NCBI GenBank assembly: GCA_017562135.1
Contig: QEYB01000324.1
Location: 1 to 44,166, forward strand
Source: Dipylidium caninum
Taxonomy: Eukaryota > Platyhelminthes > Cestoda > Cyclophyllidea > Dipylidiidae
Direction: 5' to 3'
Length of the DNA stretch: 44,166 bases
Shown here: piece by piece, positions 21,843 through 32,750 of the stretch
How positions within the stretch are numbered: the stretch's first letter is position 1
How the letters are laid out: every line of letters starts with the position of its first letter
Position numbers and translations under genes: made by a program
Notes under the pieces: generated by a model
What the model saw: the letters and a program-made list of their open reading frames with translations, nothing else
Databases searched by the model: none
Told to the model about the DNA's origin: nothing

Positions 21843-24631
21843 ATGTCTTTGGATGCGCACGCGAACATTGACGATCTCGACAGTCACTCTAACAACTCCC
21901 CTCTTGCTTCACCTCTACGAGTTCAATTTCCGTCCACGAATACTGCTGTTGTCAGTTTTGATCAAAGCCATCATATGTATTCGTGAGAAAACCTAAAATT
22001 AATCGCAATTCCGCATAACCAATCCGCCACATCACACCGAGAACACGTTGACGGGACAATGCCTACTGCAAGTCTTTTCGTGTTGCCAAGTTATTAATAT
22101 TTAGCATTTGAGAGGAATATCCGCCATTTCAATGTTAAAGTTTTAAAGGCTTTCACCCTATTTTTAACTTGGAGATCTTATTAACAGTCATAGACATGTT
22201 TCTCATAAATGGTACCTTGTAATGAATTTAGCCTCACTTCGTCGGCGATGGGGTCATTGGCCTCAATGAAAATTACCACATGAGTGTCGCTTGACCCCCA
22301 AACTCGCGAATCCGCCTGGCGACGGTGCTTTGATAAGGTAGAAACATCAGGGGACGGACACTAGGGCGGTTTTCCTTCTCCAAGTCACAAGGTGTCGCTT
22401 GCGTCGGTCGCCATCTAGCCTCCAGACGTCTTTTGTCTCAGCCCCTAACATCATCCTCATCAGCGTCGTCGTCGTCTTCTGCAATTCAGAAACCCTTCTC
22501 TGTCCTATTGGTTGCAGTTGTAAAAAATCAGTATCCGAATTTCGATTGGTAGACGGCTAGTTAGCGTGATTCATCTGCGCAGGGAGACGATTGCTGTTCT
22601 CACTCAGCGTGGCGGCGGTGCCTCGTCCGCATGCCTTGGGCCCTCTGCCGAGAAGCCGGCGTGTTGGGAATTAATGAGGAGGAGAGGGGTGGTGAAACGC
22701 CCCTGAACTCCCCGCCACGGACCACCTGTGGAATCCACGCGCCTTCGGTTTTGTCTCGTCCGCTTGTCTGTGTGTGACTCCACCGGCTGATTGGATTTAA
22801 TCTGGTGAGACTCCCATTTCGTCGTATGCAGACTGCTTTGATGCCTCGGGGGAGTTGAAACAAAATGAAGCGATTTTTCAATGCACCAAGTCTCTATTTG
22901 TGGATATGCGGTCTAACAGCGACCGATTCGTGTAGGACAAAATATCCACATCGGTTGATTGTTAACTCGGAACTAATTGGAGACCTGCACTCGGAGCAAA
23001 TTCCATCTGGGCTGGAGAGGCATTGTATGAGTATACCGGAAGGAATGTTCTGCGGGTTTAAATGCCCCCTTTCGCACACATGATCAGTAAACCATCATTA
23101 AATGCAAATTATCACCTCCACGTACGAACTTCCTGAACGGGGCTTAAGAGTTACGATCCCTTGCGTCGTCAAGAGTGAAGTGCTTCTTTTGTTTGGATCC
23201 AATTTAAAGCGAAGCAAATTAGGACCCAGTTAACGTCTAGTCGCATTGAATTCAATCTTCCATCACATTTAACGAAGCCATCTCCTTATACCTGTCAAGA
23301 CGACAACATGCACCACGAAGACTCAGACGGCAAGGCGGAGACGCTGGCTGGGGACGAGAGCGATGGCGACGGCGAGGGCAGGGGCGGGGAGAGGAGGGGC
23401 AGGCGAAGGGGATGAATCATTGGGTGAACTTTTGGGTTGGAACCAACGGCATTTGCCACGTTGGAAATAGAATTTACGAGGACACAGTTGACCTTGAGTC
23501 TCAACGCGTGTGGCTGTGTGGGCGGCAGAATATAGCATGTCGTTTCGCCTACCCAACTGCATACACGTGGAAATGAGAGCAGACGAATTAAGCGGGTAGC
23601 TCTGCCGTTGCCGATGACGTGTCTGGTCTGCGCAAATACAAAATATCCTCAGCTGATGTGGACCTGCCAATGTCATCAGCACCGCTGCCGGCCACTTAAC
23701 CAGGCAGCCGAGGAGAGTACGTGGTTAGCGCGACTCGGTGCAGCACTGTGCCGGGCGCCCCAGCCTCCTTTCCGAGTCTGGATCGCGGTCCTCGGCTTAA
23801 GAGGACCGATTCAGAGTCTGGGTCGTCCACTACTGCCTGCGCCTCCCCCGACGTCACCTTGAGCTTTGCGTTTGAGAACTTGTGCCACAGGCGATTGCCA
23901 TCTTTCATCGGGTAACTAACCTTCGTTGGATGTACAAATCGCTAAAAGTAATTCAGTCTTTTTTCTACCTCCCTTAGTTGCAACCGTGTTGACTGCAAAC
24001 GTAAGGCGGTGGTTTCTCTCTTTCGGGTGGCGAGACGCCGTGTGAACCACCGCCTTGTCGCTGCTTCCCGCCCCGGCCCCGTCCCACAAAACGCCTCGCA
24101 CGGTGGCGTGAATGAAAGGCACACTTGACAAGTGCGACAGAGGATGTCATCGTGGCATTTGATTAATACCGAGTAAAGCGCGGAGTGCGGACGATACATT
24201 TACCCCACCGCCCCGGTCCCTATTGGCGCCGCGCGTTATGGGAAACCGATGGACTCGTGCCAATGAAGTCTCAATAATCGAAGATGTCTTTGCCGACATA
24301 CTTCACTCTCCCAGATTGACAATTGACTGACACTGATGCTTTGTAATCAATTCGCCACACGGACTGAAGTAAGGTCACCAAACTGACCGCGGAGTGTCGG
24401 GTGACGATCGGGCAAGTGACGAGAGAGCAAAACGACTACTGTCGAATTTCTCCCCTTCATAGAACTTCAGCTGTAGTTCCAACTTACACGTATAAGCAAG
24501 AGACAGCCGAGTGTTGCGTGTTTTCCCTCAAGAGTAGGTCAACCGCTCCTGGTGTCGAGAAGGGGAATCGGAGCCGCCTTCCTCCCTCTCCTGCCTTGTT
24601 GTTGTTCGAGCCCATCATTAAAATGCGCTGA
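21843..24631 (+). CDS. Candidate three-exon gene, unknown product (~158 aa)
   Basis: I propose exons 21,843-21,982, 23,744-23,911 and 24,463-24,631. Exon 1 starts with ATG about 72 bases after the predicted transcription start and ends at GTGAGA in phase 2. Exon 2 follows GTGCAG and ends at GTAACT, again phase 2. Exon 3 follows a pyrimidine-rich CTCCCCTTCATAG acceptor in matching phase and ends in TGA, with ATTAAA close by. The joined frame is open over 477 nt. The predicted protein is rich in Ser/Pro near the N-terminus (LDSHSNNSPLASPLRVQF), has a KRTDSESGSS patch and then SFAFENLCHRRLPSFIG. It has no signal peptide or known domain. The promoter supports it; the exon 2 acceptor lacks a good pyrimidine tract. 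The introns (1.76 and 0.55 kb) are longer than those of the kinase. Confidence 0.35.
22865..23083 (+). CDS. Small ATG-started Cys-containing ORF
   Basis: The ORF has 72 codons starting MKRFFNAPSLYLWICG, a moderately hydrophobic N-terminus, and five cysteines. It would lie in intron 1 of the candidate three-exon gene. No promoter, splice site or family was recognised, so chance is more likely than a gene. Confidence 0.13.
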   Translation: MKRFFNAPSLYLWICGLTATDSCRTKYPHRLIVNSELIGDLHSEQIPSGLERHCMSIPEGMFCGFKCPLSHT

Positions 24632-25919
24632 TAATCACGCAGCCGCTTTTTGAGAATTTTATTTCAACGCCGCACAGGCGGACTATTTTCTGTGCATATG
24701 GCATCCACACGGGTGTTCCCTCCTTTTTGCGGATGGTTTCCGTGGCACATCGAACACTTCACGACCGACTACGCAAGGGGAAATTACAAGTTTAGGTGAT
24801 AGGGCGTCACCTTTCGGTCTGTGACTCGCCTGCTCCCTCTGGCTTTAGGCCACCTAAAGTCAACTGGTTTCGCACTGCAAGAGGCCTTCTGGGGAGAAGA
24901 GTTTTGGAAGGAAGCGACGCAGGTGATCGGCGCCCTGTGAGACACCGAGTCATATCTGCTGTCCCACTTATTGGAAGATGGTTAACCTAAGCCCTCTAGA
25001 ACAGAAGTGAAGCTTCTCATCTAGGAGTTAGCCAATTACTAGGTTAAGGTTAGCCTTTCCATGTCCCGTCGGTCCCCACCCCACCCTACCCTGCCCCCCG
25101 CCGGTTCAACAGCTCACCATGTGTCTGGTGCAGCCGGGGTTTCCGGAAACGGCGGTGGACATAGCCGTCCGACCTCGGATGGGAATGACTAAAAGTCTTG
25201 GCCAACACACGAACCGTTACTATTTCCATAGACGAAGACACACGTGAACGGACATACGCACTCTGAGGTGGCCATTCTTGCCCCTTCGGCTGGGCTGGAG
25301 GGGTGACATTGACCACAACGGACTTGGCACTACTTGGTGTAATAGCTTGGTGTAAAAGCCTTCTCCGCGCCGACCTTTCTCCCTCTTCACCTGAACCTCT
25401 GTCGTTTGGCCCGCGAAGTGGAGACCCTTCTGGGAGGTGGTCAGCCAGTCTTGTCGAATGCAGCTCCTTTCACAATATCATCACACTGATCGTCGAGGAG
25501 CGGAGGTGAGGTGAGAACTAGTCTTGGGGTTTTTCCGGCTGCAGCCTTGGTCTCTCACTCGGTGGACGCGAATTGCGGGGATGTTGCGAGAAACAAAGGC
25601 CTTTGGGATAAAAGTGGAAGGTTGAGTCCACCTTTTGCTTCCTTCTATCTAGTGTGACAAGTTAGTCGACTTCTGAGACAAAAGTGTTGTCCGGTCTACC
25701 TATCCTTCCTTACTTCCACGAAAGAGTCTCTTTCGAAATCGTCTAGTCACCACATTAACTTCATGCAAGCAACTCGTTCGATTGAAGCCCGACACACAAA
25801 ATGCACCTGTTCAGGCTGCAGATGAGAGAGTTCCGGATGGCGTGCGTCGTATTCGCGAAGACTGCCGGAAGCAGCAGGATTTGTGTGAGCGGCGGATCCA
25901 AGGAATGTCGAGTCGTCAG
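24632..25919. other. No secure gene between convergent genes
   Basis: The interval lies between the candidate plus-strand gene and the minus-strand kinase. On the minus strand, 25,125-25,316 is open and ends at a GTGAGC donor, so it might be an unplaced exon, but no phase-matched partner was found. TTTATT at 24,657-24,662 is AATAAA on the minus strand and could be a distant polyadenylation signal for the kinase. Confidence 0.3.
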
Positions 25920-25957
25920 TTTTACAAATAACAATGTTGGAAGTGTTATTTGTAAAA
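25920..25957 (-). promoter_or_regulatory. Perfect 14-bp hairpin spanning the kinase stop codon
   Basis: TTTTACAAATAACA (25,920-25,933) and its exact reverse complement (25,944-25,957) flank a 10-base loop. On the kinase strand the TAA stop (25,948-25,946) lies inside the 5' arm of the hairpin. A role in mRNA 3' processing, stability or stop-codon context is inference only. Confidence 0.65.
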
Positions 25958-27557
25958 GGCAGACTCATGCCTCCTAAGATAGCAGCTGTGGACATGACGG
26001 TTATGTTGCACGCTGACTGCTTCTGCTGACTGGATCGGAAGAAGATGGGTTGTACCATGCTCTCTCTCTCTGCGATCTCGTGATCGAGGTTTTCCGACTC
26101 GGATTATTGTGGCAGTTGCTCCTGCCTCTGGCTCCTGCTTCCGCTCTTTATCTCTTCTTGTCAACATCGCATTGTTTAACGAAATGCTGCTGTGTGCCAC
26201 GCAGATGTCGGCAAGATCGCAAAGCCCAGAGCGAACGCTAATGGAGGTAGCCACTGGCGACGGCATGTACTTGGCTGACTCGTCCAAAGCATACTGGGAG
26301 AGGCGGCATTCAAGTCCGGCAATGGTGTTACGGAAGATTCGCATCCACGGATGGAGCAGAACCTGCATCAGGCTTGGGCGTCTACTCGGATCCAGGCAGC
26401 AGCATGAGCTGATGTGGATGAAAAAGCGTGATCAGGCAGGAGTGAATTTAGAAAAGAAAACGAGCATTTGGAAGAGACTCACTTGACAAGATTGATTGCC
26501 TCCGTACTGACGGAGTCTCGATGAAAGTGCACTCTGCCTGTAAGAATTTCGTTGTCACTCATGAAGGGGATGTCCCCGTTAATCATGATGAACAACAAAA
26601 TTCCCACCGTCCAGATTTCTGCAGGCTTACCATGGTACCCCGAAGTTCTTAGCCACTCCGGCGGGCAATAGACTCGGGTACCTGTTGAGAGAAGAGCGTC
26701 AGGACGTGGCACATCACACATCACACAAGTTGAGTGAAAAGATGGGCCACCTACTATAAAAATCATGGTAGATACCGTCGTGCAGAAAGGCACCAGATCC
26801 AAAGTCGATGAGTTGGATTTCATGGTTGCCTGTGTTAATGAGAACATTTTCATCCTTGAGGTCTCGGTGAATGACTCCAGCGTCGTGACATTTCATCAAA
26901 ATACCAATTAATTGGTACATGACGAAAGCAGACTCGCGCTCATTCAGGTACCCACGCTGGCAAATGTGGTCGAAGAGATCGCGAACGGCCGGTGAGCCAC
27001 CCACCATCACGATGTTCCAAGTGCCATGGAGTTCGTAGACCTCCAGCATTCTCGGGACCCCATGGACGTGCGACACCTTCTTCATCAGCACCACCTCCAT
27101 CGGTATCATTTCGCTATCCAGCTAGAGCAAAGAGGAGAACAAACTGTGTATCCGGAGAAAAGTGCATCAAAAGGGGACGCGTAAAGTTATGCCTCTTTTC
27201 GAACTTACCCTGCACCAACAAGAAACGCGGTTGGAGTCGACTTGTTTGATGACAACTCTTTCGAGCGTCTCATTGTGGATGGCTTTGAAAACCTTTCCGA
27301 AGCCGCCCTGCCCTACCCGAGTGCGCAAGGTGTAAGTGTGATCAAAGAGAGCTGACTCCCTTACCACATAAAGCGCTGCAAAGTTACCAAACCATAAGTA
27401 GACTGATGGATAGATGAATGGGTAGTGTGAGCACGAGAGAGGAACACTTACTAATGCCGAGCTCCTCCGAAGTCCTTTCTATGCAACGCAAGCGTGGCCT
27501 GTGTTGACGTATCTCCGGGATCGGGTCATTCATCCTTCTACGCCGATCGTCTGCCAT
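25946..27557 (-). CDS. PIM-family serine/threonine protein kinase
   Basis: Five coding exons on the minus strand are 27,557-27,452, 27,375-27,209, 27,121-26,755, 26,681-26,483 and 26,408-25,946. Junction phases are 1, 0, 1 and 2, introns are 73-87 nt, and the joined frame gives about 433 residues. Kinase motifs are complete: glycine loop GQGGFGKVF, VVIK lysine, αC Glu in IPMEVVLMKKV, catalytic HRDLKDEN, IDFGSGA, and PPEW. The segment AEIWTVGILLF lacks the usual Asp before Trp, as in vertebrate PIM kinases, and NGDIPF and LHPWM follow. PIM kinases are constitutively active cytosolic/nuclear Ser/Thr kinases that promote survival and growth. The hinge reads VMVGGSPAV, so the hinge proline typical of PIM1 appears replaced. 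About 124 residues follow HPWM, much longer than in PIM1; this tail is Arg/Glu-rich and unrecognised. An overlapping open frame (25,747-26,058) means an extra splice there is possible. The 35-residue N-terminus is basic. Confidence 0.85.
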
Positions 27558-27595
27558 AGGGTTGGGTCAAGAGAGTAACCTCAATGCGATTACTA

Positions 27596-27682
27596 AATGA
27601 TTCCCCTCTACAAGAGGTGCTTTTATACGCAGTGTGGAGGAGTGTTGTGTTGATGACACACTGTGACTACAGTCGACCAATC
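27596..27682 (-). promoter_or_regulatory. Kinase promoter: inverted CCAAT, TATA box, initiator
   Basis: Reading the minus strand, GATTGGT (27,682-27,676) precedes TATAAAAG (27,627-27,620). A TCATTT initiator has its A at about 27,598, 30 bases from the first T of the TATA box. This predicts a 5' UTR of about 41 nt before the ATG at 27,557. Spacing is close to the animal TATA-Inr standard. Confidence 0.65.
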
Positions 27683-27689
27683 GTGCGAA

Positions 27690-28464
27690 GGCCTTGCAAA
27701 CACGGTGCCGTGAGAGTTGAAAGCGGAGGGCTGAACGCGTCTTGTAGACATGTCAGAAGTGGTCGACGCGAACAGGGTAGTCGGTCAGGCCCTCGCAATG
27801 GCAATGGCAATGGCAGCCGCAGTACTCGATAGATCCCCATAACTGTTAGCAGAATTCTTCCCTGTGAAAACGATGACGTCTACTCCGAATCAAAGTGTAT
27901 TTTTCCTCTGTCAAGCGATTGTGACAATCTTCATGATCACGGTTTTATTATACTACTTATGTGTGAATTGACTGTATGAACAGGCAATTTACACTTTAAA
28001 AATGAATGTCGACATTCTTATATGCACGCTTGTGGCAGTGACTGTTTAAAGATGTTAGAAAGCCTGTAGCATTTCTCCTTTCATACAAGAAAAGGTGGAG
28101 TGCTCGTCATGTGTCGAAGTTTCAATTGTAATCTGTCTCGTGCCGGACTGTGCTGTGGGGTGTGCAGCTGTTTCGTGACATGGGATTATGGGAGAGGGCG
28201 CAGACGGGGGACGGGGAGGCGGGCGCCGGAGGGCGAGGGCGGCGGCCAGACTGGTGGATTTGATATCGCGGTTGCCACGGTGTTTACACGCCGATGGTGT
28301 CGGCTATTTGGGCCAAACAGGCCTCACAAATGACAGCAACCTCGCGACTGTTCATGCGCTGTCGGACCACTCGAGTCCGTCTACTGCCCGCTTAAAGCCT
28401 TCGTCATATCGCTCGACTTTGTAGTCGGTGTGCAGAGCAGCAGAACCGATGGTGTCACGACAAA
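27690..28464. other. Upstream region of the kinase, no gene seen
   Basis: No supported exon. A short run of GGCAAT repeats (about 27,797-27,815) and a GC-rich segment at 28,190-28,260 are the only features. Enhancer sequence for the kinase could lie here but nothing specific is visible. Confidence 0.4.
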
Positions 28465-28725
28465 TGCCCGGTTATTTGGTAGTGTGGGCTGCAGCGACCC
28501 TGCCGTCGTGGCTGAGGCTGCTTGAACCCACTGCGACGTAGGACATTCGTCGTTTCCTACACCCCAACCGTCCTGCTCGACCCGGACCAGGACGCTGCTG
28601 AGGGGGACTTTGCAGATGTCGTCAGTTGAGCCAGTCCTCCAGTCTCCTTCATTCCAAGAAACCAGGTGAAGTCAGAGCAAAGGAGGAAGCGCGATACAGT
28701 GGTGATCTTCTATCTCCACCAAGTA
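28465..28725. repeat. R half of inverted duplication, outer block a2
   Basis: The reverse complement matches L 17,213-17,458. Anchors are GAGCAGGACGGTTGGG, CAAAGTCCCC then CAGCAG, and GGAAAC..CCTACGTC. The match breaks at about 28,725 and resumes at about 30,655. Confidence 0.7.
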
Positions 28726-30654
28726 AAAGACACTGGCTCACTTCCAGGTGCGCACTTTCATCACACGTGAGGGCAAGAAGGTTGAGATGGGCCCGTAGAG
28801 AGGGTAAAGTGGGCGGAGGCGTCTTCTCGGGTGGATGACAAGACACCTGGCACAATGGTACCAGCGGTTAATTAAAAAACGCATCTAAAAATTATTATCC
28901 GAATCATTTCAATTTCACCACGGATGTGTGAGAGTGTGATGTGGCCATGTCAGGAGACTTTGTGTCCAGACAGCATTTGACGTGACCTCAGCCCGATCCC
29001 GATTTACCCGTTTGATCGGTGGCACATGACGCTCCGGGTCCGTGGTGGGTAACACAGTCCGTGGATAAATCAGCGTGTGTGCTAAGTTAACCGTGCTGCT
29101 GCCACGTTTCCTGATGAAATAAAAGGAGGCGAACGGAGGTCCATAGTGCCTGAAAGGAGGCGCCGAGGACCGACTGAAGCCCCACCACTCAGCGCCGCGA
29201 CGCCGCGTTCGTGAGGAAACAGGGCAGCAAATGCCCATCCTTCCCGTCACACAGAGCGGCGGTAGTTAAAGCGACTACACTGGACTCCGCATTGTCTGAA
29301 AAGAGAAGTTAGCGTTTAAAATGTTACCAGAGTTCCATTTTACGTGCCTGATTCCTCTAAAACGGTATAGCTGTGGCCCAAATGGGAAAGGGCAAGCTTA
29401 ACGGGCGACAGATGGGAACAGTCGTGAGACTAATTGGGCTCATCGTCAGTCACGGCCTTTCCTCGCCTCTCTTGGCCGCGACACAATCAGTTGATTGCAA
29501 CATCTACTAAACGATGTGGAATCGTGGCTGCGGAATTGTCCACCTCCGCTCTCACTGTATAAGAGCCATCAGCACCGGCGTCGCATCATCTTTTGTCGCG
29601 GACTCCGGTATGGCTGTCCCCCCATGGCACGCATCAACATCGGTTCGCAAATCATTTTCCAACCACCTTCATGCTGCAGGGGATGCCCCACTTCACTCCG
29701 CCTAATCTGCTTAGCGCAGTAAGGCCATAGCCGCCAGTGCTGGTTAATTGAGTGCCAATGAGGTGGTCGCGCTTCCCGTACGAACATGTACTGCGCTGCT
29801 AACGACCCCGAGAAATGAAGGCGTGATGAAGTCCCCGTCAGCCTAGCCATTAGCCCACCTACCGCCTGACAGCTCGTGATTCGTTGTTGTGGTAAACGTC
29901 GCTTTGACATCATTCCTGCTAACTCCCTTTACCAGCGGTGGCATGAGCTCCCTGCTAGTGGGCATCACCGTACCCCTTTGGCAGCCCGACAGGAGAATTT
30001 GGCGCTGATAAAGCACCCAACCCCAAGGCCGAGGGGGCAGGCACGGGAAGACGGGCAGTTGGAGGCTAGAGGGCGCACAGGGTGCTCATGCCTTCTCTCC
30101 GGTCTCACGTACCCGCTTTTGTCGCGGCGCTGACGCTGACTCTGACTCTGAGAAACGAGTCCCGTGACCGCCCGTCGAAACTTACGTGAAATCACAGTTA
30201 ATTTACTTGGTAACCCACACGTCTGGTGTCCCCTAGACAGAGTTTAGTGAACACCACTTCTAGCAATGGAGAGATCTCTCTCTTTCTCAGCTACAAACAG
30301 GCGCGTCTTTCGCTCCATGATGAAATATATCCAAGGGTAACAAGTGCACACACAGGCCAGTCTCTTTGTTCTCTTCTCTGCAAGCCACATGAGGCCGTGC
30401 AGTTAGTACACAAAAGGGCTGAAATGAAGTACGTCTCTCCCACGAGAGAGCGCCAGTTGGCGCGCCCGAACGCTGAGGGTACATGGTGAAACAGGCCGAT
30501 CAACCTGTCATGCTGACAAATCCGTCCTCCCTCACCTCCCCTGACTGCCCACAGCCTCCTCCCGTCCACCTCCTCAGCGCCACCGTCTGTACAACCGGCC
30601 CAAGCTTTGCTCGCTTCCCGCGGGCATCAGTTCGGGTGGCGCCAAGTAGTGGCG
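28726..30654. mobile_element. R-specific insertion (~1.93 kb) relative to L copy
   Basis: L is continuous at about 17,213 where R is interrupted by this segment, so it is an insertion in R or a deletion in L. It contains no recognised transposase or reverse transcriptase. ORFs reach 114 codons at most (29,569-29,913, minus) and look like chance. It may be a non-autonomous element. Exact ends and target-site duplications could not be fixed by eye. Confidence 0.45.
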
Positions 30655-31005
30655 CCCCCCCATGTAGGCGGCCACCGCCCCACTCCATTGCCATGAACTA
30701 CGGTTTCTGGTCATCACCACCGCTAAACCGCGGCTAAGGAGGTCGAGCGTTTGTCCCTTTTTACTCTGTACTCGGAACTATCACAAAGGCGGCCATGTGG
30801 ATAATGCAGGGCATTGCAACAGCCGCCACCGTCTGCCAACCAGACGACAGCAGCGCGGGAACAGCCCGGCTGTTCATAAGCATACCGGCTACTTGTTCAA
30901 GGGCCGCTGCCCTTATCTTTACCTCCCTTCCCCTCCCCTCCGCCTCTCATCGTCCTCCACCCCCACGGGCAGGCAGGAGTTTGCAGTCTTAGAGTCGCCG
31001 CGGGG
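30655..31005. repeat. R half of inverted duplication, block a
   Basis: The reverse complement matches L 16,841-17,213 very well. Anchors include the stretch around GAACAGCCCGGCTGTTC/GAACAGCTGGGCTGTTC, CAGACGGTGGCGGCTG on the L strand, and the CCGCGGTTT region. Confidence 0.8.
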
Positions 31006-32484
31006 CCTGGTTCACACAGACTTTTTCCATGAGAAGCCACAATCTCAGATATATTCACAAGTTCCTATTCTTTCGCATGAACAGACCAAAATTTCAGTGT
31101 GTACTCACCATAGCAGTCATTGCCACGGTTAATGGGCTGAGATACCAGTCATTCAGGCACCAACAGGCCCAGTTTAACGCCATGAATAAAGAAACACAGA
31201 GCGCATCTGCACGAGGTGAGGCTGCCATCGGGCAACAATAACGGCGCCACCACAGGGCAGAGCAGCTGAGGCGAGCCGAGGCGAGGCTGAGTGAGAGGGC
31301 CCTCGGGGCCTGAGCCTGGTTTGGCAACCTCCACGTCTCAACCGTTGCCAGCTCCACCAACAACCCAGACTCTGACAGAACCTCGTGTCAATCACCCGGA
31401 CCGCACCTCGCCTCCGTGATCTTGCAACGCAGCGGTGCTGGCAGGTTCGGGGCGCGCAATTCTCACCAGTTTGGGCCTGCAAGAAGGCAACCTTTGCAGG
31501 CATGTCTCTCTTGCGCGCGGAGATAGGCAACGGAGCGTTAGTTCACTCGCCAGCGTCAAAAATTAGTTCATCCCTGATTGGTTGGCGGTTTTGTGTTTGT
31601 GAGGATATCCGCACCGCCAAGTCGGCTCAATTGTGAGTGCTTAAGTGTCAAGTTATCACCTGAACGCCAAAACCAACAACGCCGACGACGACGACATAAA
31701 CAACATTATCAAGTGTGGACTAGGGCCTGGAACGCCTAAGTACACGCCGGCGGGATGCTTAGGCCAAAGTCCGAAGTTCACGCCACGTGCGACCCGGACA
31801 GCCGCTCATCAGTCCGCCCTCCGCAGGGCCTGGTGATCACGAAGACATTTCCAATGAGAAGCCACTATTTCAGACATTCTCACAAGTGCCTATTCTTTCG
31901 GTTGTACACACCAAAATTTCAGTGTGCAGTCACCATAAAAGTCACTGCCACTGTTAATGTGCTCAGATGCCAGTCAATCAGGCACCCACAGGTCCGGTTT
32001 AACGCCATGCATGAAGAAACAGAGCGCATCGGCACGAGGTGAGGTTGTTAGTTGGCAGCAATGATGGTACGATGCCAGGGACATAGCCGTTGAGATGAAG
32101 TGAGGCGAAGGGGGACCTCGGGACCTGAGCCTGGTTTGGCAACCTCTACACCTCAACCGTTGCCAGCTCCACCAACAACCCAGACTCTGCCAGAACCTTC
32201 TGTCAATTACCCGGCACACACCTCACCTCCTTGATCTTGGAAACGACAGCCCAAATTGGCGACCCAGTCTATAACCTCTCATGCAGTGCTGGTGGGTGCG
32301 GGGCACGCAGACCTTGATGGTCGGTTTTTGCGAGAACATGTGCACTGCTAAGCCGACACAAATGTGAATGCTTAGGTGTCAAATTATCACTTGAACGCCA
32401 GAACCGACAACGACGCCGACGACGAAAACAATATTCTCAAGTGTGAGGGCAACCTATGAACTGAGGCCTGGAGTGCCTAAGTAC
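31000..32484. repeat. Local tandem duplication of block b
   Basis: Two direct copies lie at 31,000-31,745 and 31,816-32,484. Both run from GGGCCTGGT through ATGAGAAGCCAC, CCAAAATTTCAGTGTG, CATCxGCACGAGGTGAGG and CCTGAGCCTGGTTTGGCAA to GCCTAAGTACA. The second copy has lost about 90 bases. L has a single inverted copy (15,530-16,056), so the tandem duplication is specific to R or one unit was lost in L. Confidence 0.8.
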
Positions 32485-32500
32485 ATGTTGATTATTTTAA

Positions 32501-32750
32501 GTGAGGTCGGCAAATAAGGCGATTTTCGAGGAATTGTGGTCTTTTGCCTATATGCCACACAAGGCGAGGCCCTCCGACGATTGTTGGCGCCCGCTGCGAG
32601 CGAACCAGGCAAACCGCGGTGCTGCTGTCGCGCCCTCCTCCTCCGCCTCGGAGTCCTCCAGCTATGCGATTCGAGTATTCTCCCAACACCGACCACCCAA
32701 TGCGTGACGGCACGTTGGGGACGACAACACCAGGTGAATAACATGACTCC
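32501..32750. repeat. R half of inverted duplication, block c
   Basis: The reverse complement matches L 15,240-15,500. The shared frame fragment (ICHTRRGPPTIV against VCHIRWGPPTVD) is short and has no known function. The following 32,751-33,584 has no L partner and no recognised gene; it could be another insertion. Confidence 0.65.

Noticed and set aside
25747..26058. 103-codon minus-strand frame overlapping the kinase 3' exon
   Set aside because: It has no acceptor joining it in phase to the kinase exons. It is mentioned as an alternative end but not annotated.
31000..32484. Repeat pair as a CRISPR-like array
   Set aside because: Only two copies of about 0.7 kb each with no short repeat-spacer structure, in eukaryotic DNA.
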